64,000 bases of DNA from Streptomyces chumphonensis (GTDB taxonomy: Bacteria; Actinomycetota; Actinomycetes; Streptomycetales; Streptomycetaceae). Location of the stretch: assembly GCF_014779715.1 (NCBI RefSeq), contig NZ_JACXYU010000002.1, positions 124,001-188,000 of the forward strand, read 5' to 3'. Of this stretch, positions 1 through 8,891 are shown piece by piece (the stretch's first letter is position 1; the number at the start of each line of letters is the position of its first letter). The position numbers and the translations under genes are program-made. The notes beneath the pieces are model-generated. The model ran no database searches. It worked only from the letters and a program-made list of their open reading frames with translations, and was not told the DNA's origin.

Positions 1-1
1 G

Positions 2-202
2 CTCGGGACGGGACCGGACGCCCGGGGCCCGCAACTTCTGCGCGTGGAGGAGGTGCCCGAGGACGGCCTGTGGCGCGTCCGCCAGACGTTCGCGGATCCG
101 CGGGGCGACCATGACTGGGGCATCTCGGCCGAGGTCGACCTGACGGCTTCCGACGCGGAGGGCCGCGCGGTCGTCAAGGTGACGGCCGTCGGCGCGCTGT
201 GA
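2..202 (+). CDS. C-terminal fragment of probable DEAD/DEAH-box helicase (DUF3516-type tail), partial
   Basis: An open frame enters from the left edge and stops with TGA at 200-202, giving the last 66 residues of a protein. The fragment contains LWRVRQTFADPRGDHDWGIS and ends in VKVTAVGAL. From memory this resembles the tail of actinobacterial DEAD/DEAH RNA helicases with a DUF3516 domain, which often sit just upstream of acyl-CoA thioesterase II genes, as here. No helicase motif lies inside the window, so the assignment rests on tail similarity and context only. It could be another protein ending in a similar beta-rich domain. Confidence 0.6.
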   Translation, partial: LGTGPDARGPQLLRVEEVPEDGLWRVRQTFADPRGDHDWGISAEVDLTASDAEGRAVVKVTAVGAL

Positions 203-292
203 CGCCGACCCCGGCACCGTGGCCGTGCGCATGCCCGCGAGTGCGTCGGCCGCCGCAGCGGTGACCGGCCGTGTGAGCAGAAGGGAAGCACC

Positions 293-1162
293 ATGAGCGA
301 GAGCCCGGCGGAACGGTTGGTCGATCTCCTCGGCCTGGAGCGGATCGAGGTGGACATCTTCCGCGGTGACAGTCCGCAGGAGCACCTCCAGAGGGTCTTC
401 GGCGGGCAGGTGGCCGGGCAGGCCCTCGTGGCCGCCGGCCGCACGACGGACGGCGAGCGCCCGGTGCACTCCCTGCACGCCTACTTTCTGCGGCCCGGCG
501 TGCCCGGGGTGCCCATCGTGTACCAGGTCGAGCGGGTTCGGGACGGACGTTCGTTCACCACTCGGAGAGTGGTCGCGGTGCAGCAGGGCAAGACGATCTT
601 TCATCTGACGGCTTCCTTTCACAGGCCCGAGCCGGGCATCGAGCATCAGCTGCCGCTTCGTGAGGTTCCCCGGCCGGAGAACCTGCCGAGGCTGGCCGAC
701 GAGCTGAGGGAGCACCTCGGGGAGCTGCCCGAGGCACTGGAGCGCATGGCCCGTCGGCAGCCGTTCGACATCCGGTACGTCGACCGACTGCGCTGGACCG
801 AGGACGAGGTGCGCGGCGCGGAACCGCGCAGCGCGGTGTGGATGCGCGCGGTGGGCCCGCTGGGCGACGACCCCCTCGTGCACACGTGCGCGTTGGCCTA
901 CGCCAGCGACATGATGCTGCTGGACGCGGTGCGGGTGCCCGTGGAACCGCTCTGGGGCCCGCGGGGCTTCGACATGGCCTCGCTCGACCACGCCATGTGG
1001 TTTCACCGCCCCTTCCGGACCGATGAGTGGTTCCTCTACGACCAGGAGTCACCCATCGCGACCGGCGGGCGCGGGCTGGCCAGGGGGCGGATCTACGACC
1101 GCGAGGGCAGGCTGCTGGTGTCGGTGGTCCAGGAGGGGCTCTTCCGCCCCCACCGGGGCTGA
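293..1162 (+). CDS. tesB: Acyl-CoA thioesterase II
   Basis: A 289-residue double-hotdog thioesterase that hydrolyses acyl-CoA to free fatty acid and CoA in the cytoplasm. The first hotdog carries the family signatures GGQVAGQALVAA and HSLHAYFLRPG. The second carries SLDHAMWFHRPFRTDEWFLY followed by YDQESP, which hold the Asp and Thr positions of the Asp/Thr/Gln triad of E. coli TesB. Length is normal (about 286-290). An AAGGGAAG ribosome site precedes the ATG. The last 114 bp overlap the end of the convergent DUF6397 gene on the other strand. Confidence 0.95.
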   Translation: MSESPAERLVDLLGLERIEVDIFRGDSPQEHLQRVFGGQVAGQALVAAGRTTDGERPVHSLHAYFLRPGVPGVPIVYQVERVRDGRSFTTRRVVAVQQGKTIFHLTASFHRPEPGIEHQLPLREVPRPENLPRLADELREHLGELPEALERMARRQPFDIRYVDRLRWTEDEVRGAEPRSAVWMRAVGPLGDDPLVHTCALAYASDMMLLDAVRVPVEPLWGPRGFDMASLDHAMWFHRPFRTDEWFLYDQESPIATGGRGLARGRIYDREGRLLVSVVQEGLFRPHRG

Positions 1163-1987
1163 GGGGCTGCCGCTCTCCGCGGCACGGGCCCGGGCCAGTT
1201 CCAGCGCCAGATTCAACCGGTGCCAGCGCACCTCGTCGGGCGACCGGGCCACGAACATCTCCCCGGCGACCGCCCGCAGCGAGGGTGAGGCGGAGCGCCC
1301 CGGCACCAACGGAGGCCGGAGGGCCGAAAGGAGACGCCGTTCGGCCGGGTCCGGCACGGCCTCCTCCAACGCCTCCGGGGAGAGAACCGCGCCGTGAACG
1401 GCTGCGGCGCTCCAGGGCCCCTCCGCCTGACGCAGGAACTGCCCCACCCGCCGGCCCCGCCACCATCGCGGTCGCCAGTCGGCGCCTTCGGCCACCACAT
1501 CCCGTACCGTGCGGGGAAGGGCACCGTGCAGGAGACCGGGCTGTCGGGTGGCGAACTGCTCCAGCTCGATGGTCCGATACAGCCAGACCGGTCTGCGGTA
1601 GCGGTTGACCGTGAGGCGCACGGGACCGACGCACCCCGCACGAGCGAGCCGGGTGAAGCGAGCTGCCGTGACACCCAGCCGAGCGGCCCCCTCGCCGGCT
1701 CCCACCAAGTGGAGCCTTGCGTGCAACGCCTCGGGGAAGCCGGGTTGGACGCGCAGCCGGAGCACCTCGCTCCGCGGCACCCGGCGGCGACCCCCGGGAC
1801 GGGCGGGCGGCACCGTACGCACCTCCCCCAGTTCCACGGCGAGCTCGAACTCACGGGGCGCGAGACGCAACTCCCGTGCGGCTTCCTCGCCGGACACACT
1901 CGTGGCCGCCTTCCGCCCCTCGCACGGGGCCGCCCCGCGCCCCAGGCGTCGGAAGGGAACGTCGAGCCGGTCGACACACACTGACAT
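1049..1987 (-). CDS. DUF6397 family DNA-binding-like protein
   Basis: 312 residues starting at ATG 1987, chosen because GGAGG lies 6 nt upstream; an in-frame ATG nine codons earlier lacks a good site. The N-terminal half has AARELRLAPREFELAVELGE and a second helix-turn-helix-like repeat, AARLGVTAARFTRLARAGCV, followed by NRYRRPVWLYRTIELEQFA. This is the pattern of the Streptomyces DUF6397 family, which has two winged-helix-like modules. Function is unknown; a regulatory role is inferred only from the fold. The C-terminus is low-complexity and runs antisense through the end of tesB. Confidence 0.82.
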   Translation of the reverse strand: MSVCVDRLDVPFRRLGRGAAPCEGRKAATSVSGEEAARELRLAPREFELAVELGEVRTVPPARPGGRRRVPRSEVLRLRVQPGFPEALHARLHLVGAGEGAARLGVTAARFTRLARAGCVGPVRLTVNRYRRPVWLYRTIELEQFATRQPGLLHGALPRTVRDVVAEGADWRPRWWRGRRVGQFLRQAEGPWSAAAVHGAVLSPEALEEAVPDPAERRLLSALRPPLVPGRSASPSLRAVAGEMFVARSPDEVRWHRLNLALELARARAAESGSPSAPVGAEEPLLDHRHQQPALAVVDPPPGQPAPAGRDG

Positions 1988-2205
1988 GGCGGTCCTCCGC
2001 TGTTGTCCGATCACGGTGTGTCACCACCGTAGGTCGGTCCGGAGCGCCCGGTGCCCACTGTGGAAATCCAGGCAGAAGCCCTGTTCAGGATGGGACAGAA
2101 TCGCCCGTCACGGCCGACCACGCCGCCGATCGCACCGTCGACCACACGACCGACCACACCATCGGCGTCCCCGCCACGACCGCGCCCCCCGCTGCGCCCG
2201 CCGCC

Positions 2206-2598
2206 TCACCGGTGGCCACGCGCGGCGACCGCCAGATGCTCCCCGACGCGGTTGACCAACAGGGTCATCTCGTAGGCGACCAGACCGACGTCGGCCTGGG
2301 CGGTGGTCAGCACGCACAGGCAGCTACCGTGCCCGGCCGGGGTCACGAACAGGATGCCGTCGTCGAACTCGATCATCGTCTGCCGCACCTGGCCTGCGGC
2401 GAAGTGATGACCGGCCCCCTTGGCCAGGCTGTGCAGCCCCGATGCCACAGCGGCGAGCCGGTCGGCCTCCTGTCCCGGAATCGCCTGGCTGGCCCCCGTC
2501 ACCAACCCGTCCGTGGACAGAACCAGTGCGTGCCGCACCGTGGGAACCCGCTTGGTCACGTCCTCCAGCAGCCAGTCGAGCTGCGCGCGCAGAGCCAT
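2206..2598 (-). CDS. Roadblock/LC7 domain protein (orphan CvnB-like)
   Basis: 130 residues from ATG 2598, preceded by a GGGGG-rich site. The sequence LDWLLEDVTKRVPTVRHALV, then LVLSTDGL, then LAAVASGLHSLAKG is characteristic of the Roadblock/LC7 proteins of actinomycete conservons (CvnB), which act as GTPase-regulating partners. Unlike a true conservon there is no histidine-kinase-like cvnA, cvnC or GTPase cvnD beside it, so it is an orphan copy. It is divergent from the methyltransferase, with 87 bp between the starts. Confidence 0.9.
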   Translation of the reverse strand: MALRAQLDWLLEDVTKRVPTVRHALVLSTDGLVTGASQAIPGQEADRLAAVASGLHSLAKGAGHHFAAGQVRQTMIEFDDGILFVTPAGHGSCLCVLTTAQADVGLVAYEMTLLVNRVGEHLAVAARGHR

Positions 2599-2685
2599 CC
2601 CTACCCCCTTCGTCGTGGCACCCCTACCCATGCCGCCGCCACCCCAACACGGTCCCGCGCCCCTGCGATGCGTGACGATGAGCGC

Positions 2686-3285
2686 ATGACGCAGTACGAC
2701 GCAGGCGACGTCCGCGCCTTCTTCACCGAGCGGGCGGCGGGATGGGACGCCCGCTTCCCGGACGACGGCCCGGCCTGTTCCGGCGCCGTGGCGGCCCTGC
2801 GGCTCCGCGGCGGCGACCGGGTCCTCGACGCCGGGTGCGGAACCGGCCGAGCCCTGCCGCTCCTGCGTGCCGCCGTGGGCCCCGAGGGAGCGGTCCTGGG
2901 CGTGGACATCACCCCGGCCATGCTCGCCGAGGCGTCAGCCGCCGGCCGGGACCGGTCGGGCGGCCTGGTGCTGGCCGACGCCGAACGGCTGCCGCTGCGG
3001 GACGGCGCGCTGGACGCGGTGCTCGCGGCAGGGCTCCTGACACACCTGTCCGACCCGGCCGCCGGCTTGGCGGAGCTGGCACGCGTCACGGCCCCGGGAG
3101 GACGCCTGGCCCTGTTCCACCCCGTGGGCCGAGCGGTCCTGGCCGCCCGCCACGGCAGGGTCCCGACGCCGGACGACCCGCGGGCCGAGCCCAGACTGCG
3201 TGCGCTACTGCGGGCCGCCGGTTGGCGCCTGGTGTCCTACGTCGACGAGGACGCCCGCTTTCTCGCCCTCGCCGAGCGCTCCTGA
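2686..3285 (+). CDS. Class I SAM-dependent methyltransferase
   Basis: 199 residues from ATG 2686; an in-frame ATG at 2668 would add six residues and neither has a strong ribosome site. Motif I is VLDAGCGTGRALPLL, motif II is VLGVDITPAML, and motif IV-like VLAAGLLTHLSDP precedes a PGGRLALFHP post-motif: a complete Methyltransf_11-type Rossmann fold. The substrate is not recognisable. The length is at the short end, with no added substrate-binding domain. It stands alone, divergent from the roadblock gene. Confidence 0.85.
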   Translation: MTQYDAGDVRAFFTERAAGWDARFPDDGPACSGAVAALRLRGGDRVLDAGCGTGRALPLLRAAVGPEGAVLGVDITPAMLAEASAAGRDRSGGLVLADAERLPLRDGALDAVLAAGLLTHLSDPAAGLAELARVTAPGGRLALFHPVGRAVLAARHGRVPTPDDPRAEPRLRALLRAAGWRLVSYVDEDARFLALAERS

Positions 3286-3379
3286 ACCCCGCCCCGCACC
3301 GCGAGCACCACCGACGCCTGCGAGCCGCCCCCGCACACCCGAGCCCGCCCGGCCTGCCGAGGGAGGAGGGAGCAGCCCG

Positions 3380-3565
3380 CTACCTGCCCAGCTCCCGGCG
3401 ATTGACGCGACGCAGCCGCCGGCGCTGGGAGGGGTCCAGTGCCAGGTAGGCCACCGCCGGGACCCCCACCACGATCAGCAGCACGGCCCACAGGGGCAAC
3501 CCCACCAACAGCAGCAGAAGGCCGACGGCGACCCCGCCAACCGCGACTTTCGCTCGTGTGCTCAT
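3380..3565 (-). CDS. Small membrane protein, unknown function
   Basis: 61 residues from ATG 3565, which has GGAGG 8 nt upstream. Residues 5-45 are almost continuously hydrophobic, readable as two helices (VAVGLLLLLVGL and AVLLIVVGVPAVAYLAL), followed by a basic tail DPSQRRRLRRVNRRELGR. I recognise it only as the kind of short conserved hypothetical membrane protein common in Streptomyces. It is divergent from the SNF2 gene and convergent with the methyltransferase. Confidence 0.75.
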   Translation of the reverse strand: MSTRAKVAVGGVAVGLLLLLVGLPLWAVLLIVVGVPAVAYLALDPSQRRRLRRVNRRELGR

Positions 3566-3743
3566 GTCTCTTCGCCTCCTCAGCGCAGGCGGACGGTCCG
3601 GCCGCCTGCCTACTAGAACGCGGTCGCCGCGCATCGCGTTCCCCCGCCCGCTCAGGGGCCGTGGTGGGAGCGGACCGCGCGGCCGCCCGTACCGCCCGTG
3701 TTGTAGCGTCTACCACCCGAACGTACTCGTGTCGGAGGCGAGA

Positions 3744-4800
3744 ATGGGCTCCGCTGCCTCCGTCGTCCGCTCCCGGGTGACCTCCCTGCGCGGTTGCGCG
3801 GTCTCCTTCCTTGCCGCCGATCCCCCGCTGAAGTCGGCCGTCGCCTTCTGGCGACCGGACGGCTCCGCCCCGGACGGGTCTGAGCCGAGCGACCTGGCCG
3901 AGCTGACGGTCGCCCTCCCCGAGGCGGACGGCACCCTCGCGTTCCGGTCCGTACCCGCTCTCCTGCTCAGCGCCGCCGAGGCCCTGCCGGTCCTCACCCG
4001 GGCGCGTGCCGGGACTGCGGCCCACCGGGAGGGGGACGACCCGGCCCGGTCCTCCGCCGCCTTCTGGGGGGCCGCGGCTCTGCTGGCGCTCCAAGTCGCC
4101 GCCCGGGGGCGGTCGCTGCCGGACGGCGACGCGCGGACGCACGACGCCCGGCCGATCAGGCCGCCCGACGCCCGCAGGCTGCGGGAACTGGCCGCCACGA
4201 TGCCGTCCTGTGCCCGCGCGGCCCCGTGCCCGCCCGACGGAGGCCCCTCGCTCCTTCCCGAGCCGCTGCCGTTGCTTCGGGCGTTCCTGGACGCCGTCGC
4301 CGAGGGCCTGGTCCGCCCGCACGCCGCCGCCCCGGCCGCGCGTGGCCCGCTCCCCTCCGCCCGCGCTGCACGGCGGGCCCGCGAACGCGGGGCGCGGGCC
4401 ACCGGCGCGGCGGCCCGGCACACGCCCGGAATCCGCCTGTCCCTGCGCGTCGAGGCACCCACGGAGGGCGACGGCGAGGAGGGCGGAGCCCGCTGCCGCG
4501 CGGTGCTCCAGGTGCACGGCCACGAGGGGCCCGCGGTCGTGGCCGACACCGCGGACGTGTGGGCGGGCAGGCAAGCGGCGCGCGGCTTCGGCCCGCACGC
4601 GCGGAGGGACCTCCGGCCGGCCCTGCGTCGGGCGGTCGCCGCCTGGGAGCCGCTGGCACCCCTGCTCCACGGCCCGGTCCCGGATGCCGTCGAGCTGACC
4701 GACGAGGACGTCACCGGGCTGCTCTCCCCCGCCGTCGGGCGCTCTCTCGCCGCTGCCGGGGTCGACGTGCACTGGCCGCGTGACCTGGTACGTCCGGTCA
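3744..4800 (+). pseudogene. N-terminal part of SNF2 helicase, separated from its core by an apparent frameshift
   Basis: An ATG at 3744 with GGAGG 5 nt upstream opens a frame encoding the N-terminal domain of an SNF2-family protein (roughly 350 residues; VELTDEDVTGLL and GVDVHWPRDLV are typical of the region before the helicase core). At about 4785-4805 the homologous reading passes into the +1 frame (GVIEPR..., then YAFRWRVAVGDQELTR). The original frame stays open to 5420 but becomes arginine-rich nonsense. The end coordinate given is approximate. This may be a real mutation, a sequencing indel, or less likely programmed frameshifting. Confidence 0.75.
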
Positions 4801-6645
4801 CCCCGAGGCGTCATCGAGCCCCGGGAGACGTCGGCGGCCTCCGGGCCCGGCGGTCCCCTCCTCTCCTCCGGGTCGTGGTACGCGTTCCGCTGGCGTGTCG
4901 CCGTCGGCGACCAGGAGCTGACCCGGGCGGAGCTGGACGCGCTGGCAGAGTCCCGACGGCCGCTGGTGCGGCTGCGCGACCGTTGGGTGGTGCTGGACCT
5001 CGACGAGATCCGGCGCCGGGCGGGTCACCGGGGCCGGGCCATGGGGGCCGCCGAGGCACTCGGAAGCGTGCTGGCCGGTTCCGTGGAGGAGTCCGGGGAG
5101 CGGGTGGAGGTCCGGGCGGACGGAGCTCTGGAGGACCTGCGGGCCCGCCTTTCCGCCCCGGAGCACGTGCCTTCCGGTGCCACCGAACCGCCCCAGCCTC
5201 CGGGCCTGGCCGCTACGCTGCGCGACTACCAGCTGCTCGGGTTCCGCTGGCTGCACCGCATGACGGCGCTCGGTCTCGGGGTGTGCCTGGCCGACGACAT
5301 GGGCCTCGGCAAGACCGTGACACTGATCGCCCTCCACCTGCACCGGCACACGCCGCCCGGCACGGCCGGGGCGACGCTCGTGGTGTGCCCCGCCTCCGTG
5401 CTCGGCACCTGGGAGCGTGAGATCAGGAGGTTCGCGCCGCACGTTCCCGTCCGCCGTCACCACGGACGTGAGCGGAACCTGGAGGGGGTGCGTGACGGCG
5501 AGTTCGTCCTGACGACGTACGGCACGTTGCGGCGGGACGCGGCGCGGCTGACGGCCGCCGGTCCCTGGTCACTCGTCGTCGCCGACGAGGCCCAGCACGT
5601 GAAGAACCCCTTCTCCCGCACGGCGCGGGCGCTGCGCGCGGTGCCGTCGGCCGCCCGTGTCGCCCTGACCGGTACCCCGGTGGAGAACAACCTCTCCGAG
5701 CTGTGGGCCGTCCTGGACTGGACGACCCCGGGGCTGCTGGGTCCGCTGCCCGCCTTCCGGCACCGCTACGCGGACGCGGTGGAGGGGCGCCGGGACCCCG
5801 CGACCACCGCCGCGCTGGCCCGGGTGGTGCGGCCGTTCCTGCTGCGGCGCCGGAAGTCGGACCCCGGCATCGCCCCGGAGCTGCCGCGCAGGACGGAGAC
5901 GGACCACGCGGTGCCCCTGACCGCCGAGCAGGCGGGCCTGTACGAGGCCGCCGTGCGGGAGGGGCTGGCGTCCGTCTCCGGCACCCGCGGCATGGCGCGG
6001 CGGGGGCTCGTGGTGAAGCTGCTGACCTCGCTCAAGCAGATCTGCAACCATCCCGCGCAGTACCTCAAGGAGGAGCCCGGCCGCACCACCGACGGGAGCG
6101 GACGGCTCGCCGGCCGGTCGGGGAAGCTGGAGTTCTTCGACGAACTCCTCGACACCGTCCTCGCACAGGGCGCGGCGACCCTCGTCTTCACCCAGTACGT
6201 GCGGATGGCCCGGCTGCTCCGGGACCACCTGACGTCCCGGGGCGTGCCTGTACTGCTCCTGCACGGCGGCACCCCGGTGGCGCGGCGGGAGGAGATGGTC
6301 CGACGCTTCCAGGACGGTGAGGTGCCCGTCTTCCTGCTGTCGCTCAAGGCCGCGGGTACCGGGCTGAACCTCACGCGGGCCGAGCACGTGGTGCACTTCG
6401 ACCGCTGGTGGAACCCGGCGGTCGAGACCCAGGCCACCGACCGGGCGTACCGGATCGGTCAGACGCGGCCCGTGCAGGTCCACCGGTTGGTCACCGAGGG
6501 CACGGTCGAGGACCGTGTCGCGGAGCTGCTCGAACGCAAGCGGAGCCTGGCCGACGCCGTGCTCGGGGACGGAGAGGGCGCGCTGACCGAACTCTCCGAC
6601 GCCGAACTGGCGGGCCTCGTCGCGCTGCGTGGCGGCGGCGCGTGA
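4780..6645 (+). CDS. SNF2/Swi2-type DEAD-like helicase core
   Basis: Up to 621 residues containing the whole ATPase: motif I LADDMGLGKTVTLIAL, motif Ia VVCPASVLGTWEREI, motif II VVADEAQHVKNP, motif III ALTGTPVENNLSELW, motif IV region TLVFTQYVRMARLL, motif V LSLKAAGTGLNLTRA, and motif VI QATDRAYRIGQTRPV. This is a complete double-stranded-DNA translocase core. Its own N-terminus (first about 60 residues) continues the domain begun in the upstream frame, so it was probably made as one protein of about 960 residues. If translated alone it would need reinitiation at ATG 4780 or an internal start. A strong hairpin follows the stop. Confidence 0.88.
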   Translation: MTWYVRSPRGVIEPRETSAASGPGGPLLSSGSWYAFRWRVAVGDQELTRAELDALAESRRPLVRLRDRWVVLDLDEIRRRAGHRGRAMGAAEALGSVLAGSVEESGERVEVRADGALEDLRARLSAPEHVPSGATEPPQPPGLAATLRDYQLLGFRWLHRMTALGLGVCLADDMGLGKTVTLIALHLHRHTPPGTAGATLVVCPASVLGTWEREIRRFAPHVPVRRHHGRERNLEGVRDGEFVLTTYGTLRRDAARLTAAGPWSLVVADEAQHVKNPFSRTARALRAVPSAARVALTGTPVENNLSELWAVLDWTTPGLLGPLPAFRHRYADAVEGRRDPATTAALARVVRPFLLRRRKSDPGIAPELPRRTETDHAVPLTAEQAGLYEAAVREGLASVSGTRGMARRGLVVKLLTSLKQICNHPAQYLKEEPGRTTDGSGRLAGRSGKLEFFDELLDTVLAQGAATLVFTQYVRMARLLRDHLTSRGVPVLLLHGGTPVARREEMVRRFQDGEVPVFLLSLKAAGTGLNLTRAEHVVHFDRWWNPAVETQATDRAYRIGQTRPVQVHRLVTEGTVEDRVAELLERKRSLADAVLGDGEGALTELSDAELAGLVALRGGGA

Positions 6646-6654
6646 CGTGCGAGG

Positions 6655-6689
6655 GCGGTGCGGCCCCGATGGTGTCGGGGCCGCACCGC
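6655..6689. terminator. Bidirectional terminator-like hairpin
   Basis: Perfect 15-bp inverted repeat: arms 6655-6669 and 6675-6689 around the loop TGGTG. It lies between the converging helicase and lipase genes, 9 bp after the helicase stop. There is no U tract, as is usual for GC-rich actinomycete terminators. Confidence 0.8.
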
Positions 6690-6718
6690 GACGACGGGCG
6701 TTCCGCGGTGCTCCGGTG

Positions 6719-7513
6719 TCAGGCCAGGTTCTCCATCACCGGGTAGTAGCCGCCGGACTGGCCGGCCGCGGTCGGGTGGTAGGAGTCGCCGATCGGCCAC
6801 GTGACACTGTGCAGCCAGGGCGCGGACGAGCAGATCTCGTGTCCGGTGAAGGTGCCGCGGACGTCGCCGTACGTGAAGCCGTGGTCGGCGGCGCGCTTAC
6901 CGGTGACCTCGCTCAGGTCGTCGGAGGCCGCGTTGATGGCCGCGCGTGACCGCTCGCTGATGCCGAACCAGCAACTTCCGTTGAGCTGGTACATCCGCGG
7001 GTAACCGAGCACGACGACCCGTGCGTTGGGGGCCTTGGCCCGGATGGCGTCGTACGCCGCGTCGAGGCGGGCCGGGAGGGTGTTGTTGATGTAGGAGCGG
7101 GCCTGTCCGACCCGTGCGACGCAGGCGCTCTCGCCCTCCAGCACACAGGTGGTCATGGCGTCGGCGAAGCCCGCGTCGTTGCCGCCGATCGAGATGCTGA
7201 CGAGGGTCGTGGAGGAGTTGAGCGGGCCGAGCTGGTTGTTGATCACGTCCTGGGTGCGCGCACCCGAGCAGGCGGTGAAGGAGAAGGACGTGGGGGCGTT
7301 GGCGTTGCGCCACAGGTGGGGATAGGCACGGGTGCTGCGCTTGCAGTCGCCCGCCTCGTAGCTGCCGGCACCGACGCCGGAGGAGTAGGAATCGCCGAGG
7401 GCGACGTAGTTGACGGTGGCTTCCTGGGCGGTGGCGGTGGCTCCGCTCAAGCCGGTGAGAGCGAGGAGCGCTGCCACGGTGGCCGAAACGGACGCGAATC
7501 TGGACAGTCTCAC
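6719..7513 (-). CDS. Secreted SGNH/GDSL-type lipase
   Basis: 264 residues from GTG 7513, selected because GGGAGG lies 4 nt upstream and the product then starts with a classic signal peptide (MRLSRF, hydrophobic stretch, cut near ATATAQ-EA). Block I is ALGDSYSSGVG (nucleophile Ser), block III is SIGGNDAGF, and block V is IGDSYHPTAAG (Asp and His). Paired cysteines (CKRST, CSGART, CVLEGESAC) indicate an extracellular disulfide-bonded enzyme. It resembles the Streptomyces extracellular esterase/lipase group related to S. rimosus lipase. Convergent with the SNF2 gene. Confidence 0.93.
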   Translation of the reverse strand: MRLSRFASVSATVAALLALTGLSGATATAQEATVNYVALGDSYSSGVGAGSYEAGDCKRSTRAYPHLWRNANAPTSFSFTACSGARTQDVINNQLGPLNSSTTLVSISIGGNDAGFADAMTTCVLEGESACVARVGQARSYINNTLPARLDAAYDAIRAKAPNARVVVLGYPRMYQLNGSCWFGISERSRAAINAASDDLSEVTGKRAADHGFTYGDVRGTFTGHEICSSAPWLHSVTWPIGDSYHPTAAGQSGGYYPVMENLA

Positions 7514-7916
7514 AGAACCTCCCGTGGGGGGGGACATGGAGGAACGCCTGTGGCATCCGTCGTAGCAGCGCACAACCCGTTCGAGAAGTGTCCATGCCAA
7601 AAGTCATGTGCTCTTTCCCTGCCTGAACGACAGAAGATGCCGCACGTACCGGCACACACGGGGAAAATGACGGCGCGTCACCCGATGGAGCGACAGAACC
7701 CGGCACCGGGCGACCACACGGCAGCAGAGTCGATCGCACGGAGAGGGGACCGACTCGACGCCGAACCGGACTCCTCCCACCCCCACCGCCCTCACACAGG
7801 GCAACCAGGAGCGACCGAGGGTGGTCACCGTGCCCCATCGGAGACTTCGGGAATGTTCCGCGCGCCCCGCACGTTGTAGAAGGATCCGGAGGCGATCCGT
7901 CGGACGGGAGGCTGCC
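7514..7916. other. Gene-free interval upstream of the lipase and the small charged protein
   Basis: About 400 bp between divergent genes. It must hold the promoter of the secreted lipase on the minus side and that of the small charged protein on the plus side. A minus-strand open stretch here has no convincing ribosome site and a composition typical of a shadow frame. I see no repeat or RNA-like structure that I can support. Confidence 0.5.
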
Positions 7917-8165
7917 GTGGAGCCCGAGCCGCAGGACAGGGACGAGAGCCGCGGGGACGAGTGGGACGATCTGGAGTTCGACGAGCGCTTCATCCGAGAC
8001 GCTCAGGTGCGCGAGCCCGCCGCCCGCACACGCATGCTGAGGGAACGGTGGAAGAACAGCCCTCCCGAGCCCACACCCTGGCGGGCCGACGAACCGCCGG
8101 CGGGATGGTTCTTCAGCCGCGGGCGACGGAAGCAGCGCAAGCGCCGCAGGCGCCGTGAGGAGTAG
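7917..8165 (+). CDS. Small highly charged conserved hypothetical protein
   Basis: 82 residues from GTG 7917 with GGGAGG 5 nt upstream. An acidic first half (DESRGDEWDDLEFDERFIRD) passes into a WADEPPAGWFFSRG-like segment and ends in a very basic tail, RGRRKQRKRRRRREE. Cytoplasmic, with no membrane segment. Function unknown; the charge separation would fit binding to a nucleic acid or an acidic partner, but that is speculation. Confidence 0.65.
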   Translation: MEPEPQDRDESRGDEWDDLEFDERFIRDAQVREPAARTRMLRERWKNSPPEPTPWRADEPPAGWFFSRGRRKQRKRRRRREE

Positions 8166-8284
8166 TCGCCCAACGGCCGCCCCGGTGCGGTGGCCGGTAA
8201 CCCTTCTGCGCTGATTTTCATCAGATCCGGGGATTTCACTCACTCGGAGCAGCACGCCGGTGGGGCAACGCGCACGATCACCCC

Positions 8285-8842
8285 ATGGGAGATCTTCGGG
8301 ACCGCACCGGCGTCGCGGCACTCGCCCTCGGGCTGCTGCTGTGGAGCAGCGCCTCATCGGCCTCGGCGCTGACTCCCCTCGACTCCTGCGCCTTCGCGGG
8401 CGGTGACCACTCGGTGCGCGACCTGGCGGAACGAGCACGGGCCGGTGAGTCCATCGAGAGCCTGTGCCGCTCGGTGGGACCCCCTGCCCCACCGGCCGAA
8501 CCCGCGCCGCCTCCGCCCGTTCCGGAACCGCCGCCCGCACCGCCGCCACCGCCGCCTCCGCCGCCACCCCCTCCGCCACCTGCGGCTCCGGAACCCCCGC
8601 CCGCCCCACCGCCCGCGCCTGTGCCCGAGCCGGAGCCGGAGCCGGAGGCCATCACGACCCCCTCTGCCGCTCCGGAGCCCGAGCGACAGATCGTCGCGCC
8701 CCCGTACGCCTCAGCGGCCCGTGAACTGCCCGAGCCCAGCCTGTCCACGACGAGCCGGATGTTGCTGATCGTCGCCCCCGCCGTCCTGGCCGCGGCCGCC
8801 CTGCGCCCGCGCTCCGGCACCCCGGCCCCCCGCTCCGAGTAG
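8285..8842 (+). CDS. Proline-rich secreted or surface-anchored protein
   Basis: 185 residues from ATG 8285. Residues 8-29 form a signal peptide (VAALALGLLLWSSASSASA). A short mature head with two cysteines (DSCAFAGGDHS, SLCRSVG) is followed at about 66-120 by an uninterrupted Pro/Glu/Ala-rich spacer, including a run of 14 prolines. Near the C-terminus MLLIVAPAVLAAAALR is one membrane helix followed by arginines. The layout is that of a cell-wall-spanning surface protein anchored at its C-terminus, without an LPXTG motif. Function unknown. Confidence 0.7.
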   Translation: MGDLRDRTGVAALALGLLLWSSASSASALTPLDSCAFAGGDHSVRDLAERARAGESIESLCRSVGPPAPPAEPAPPPPVPEPPPAPPPPPPPPPPPPPPAAPEPPPAPPPAPVPEPEPEPEAITTPSAAPEPERQIVAPPYASAARELPEPSLSTTSRMLLIVAPAVLAAAALRPRSGTPAPRSE

Positions 8843-8891
8843 TCCCGGCCCCGGCGTCCGTCCGGTCCCGCCCCGTCCCCCTGGAGTTTCC

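Noticed and set aside
4798..5420. Continuation of the first SNF2 frame as real coding sequence
   Set aside because: After about 4800 it turns into Arg/Gly/Pro-rich sequence while the conserved helicase core is in the other frame.
7604..7993. A 129-codon minus-strand frame between the lipase and the small charged protein
   Set aside because: Serine/arginine/cysteine-rich composition, overlap with the promoter region and the start of the plus-strand gene, and no ribosome site.
8500..8600. Tandem CCG/CCT-rich repeat as a microsatellite or CRISPR-like array
   Set aside because: It is the codon pattern of a polyproline spacer in an open frame with no spacer-repeat periodicity. No CRISPR array was seen anywhere in the window.
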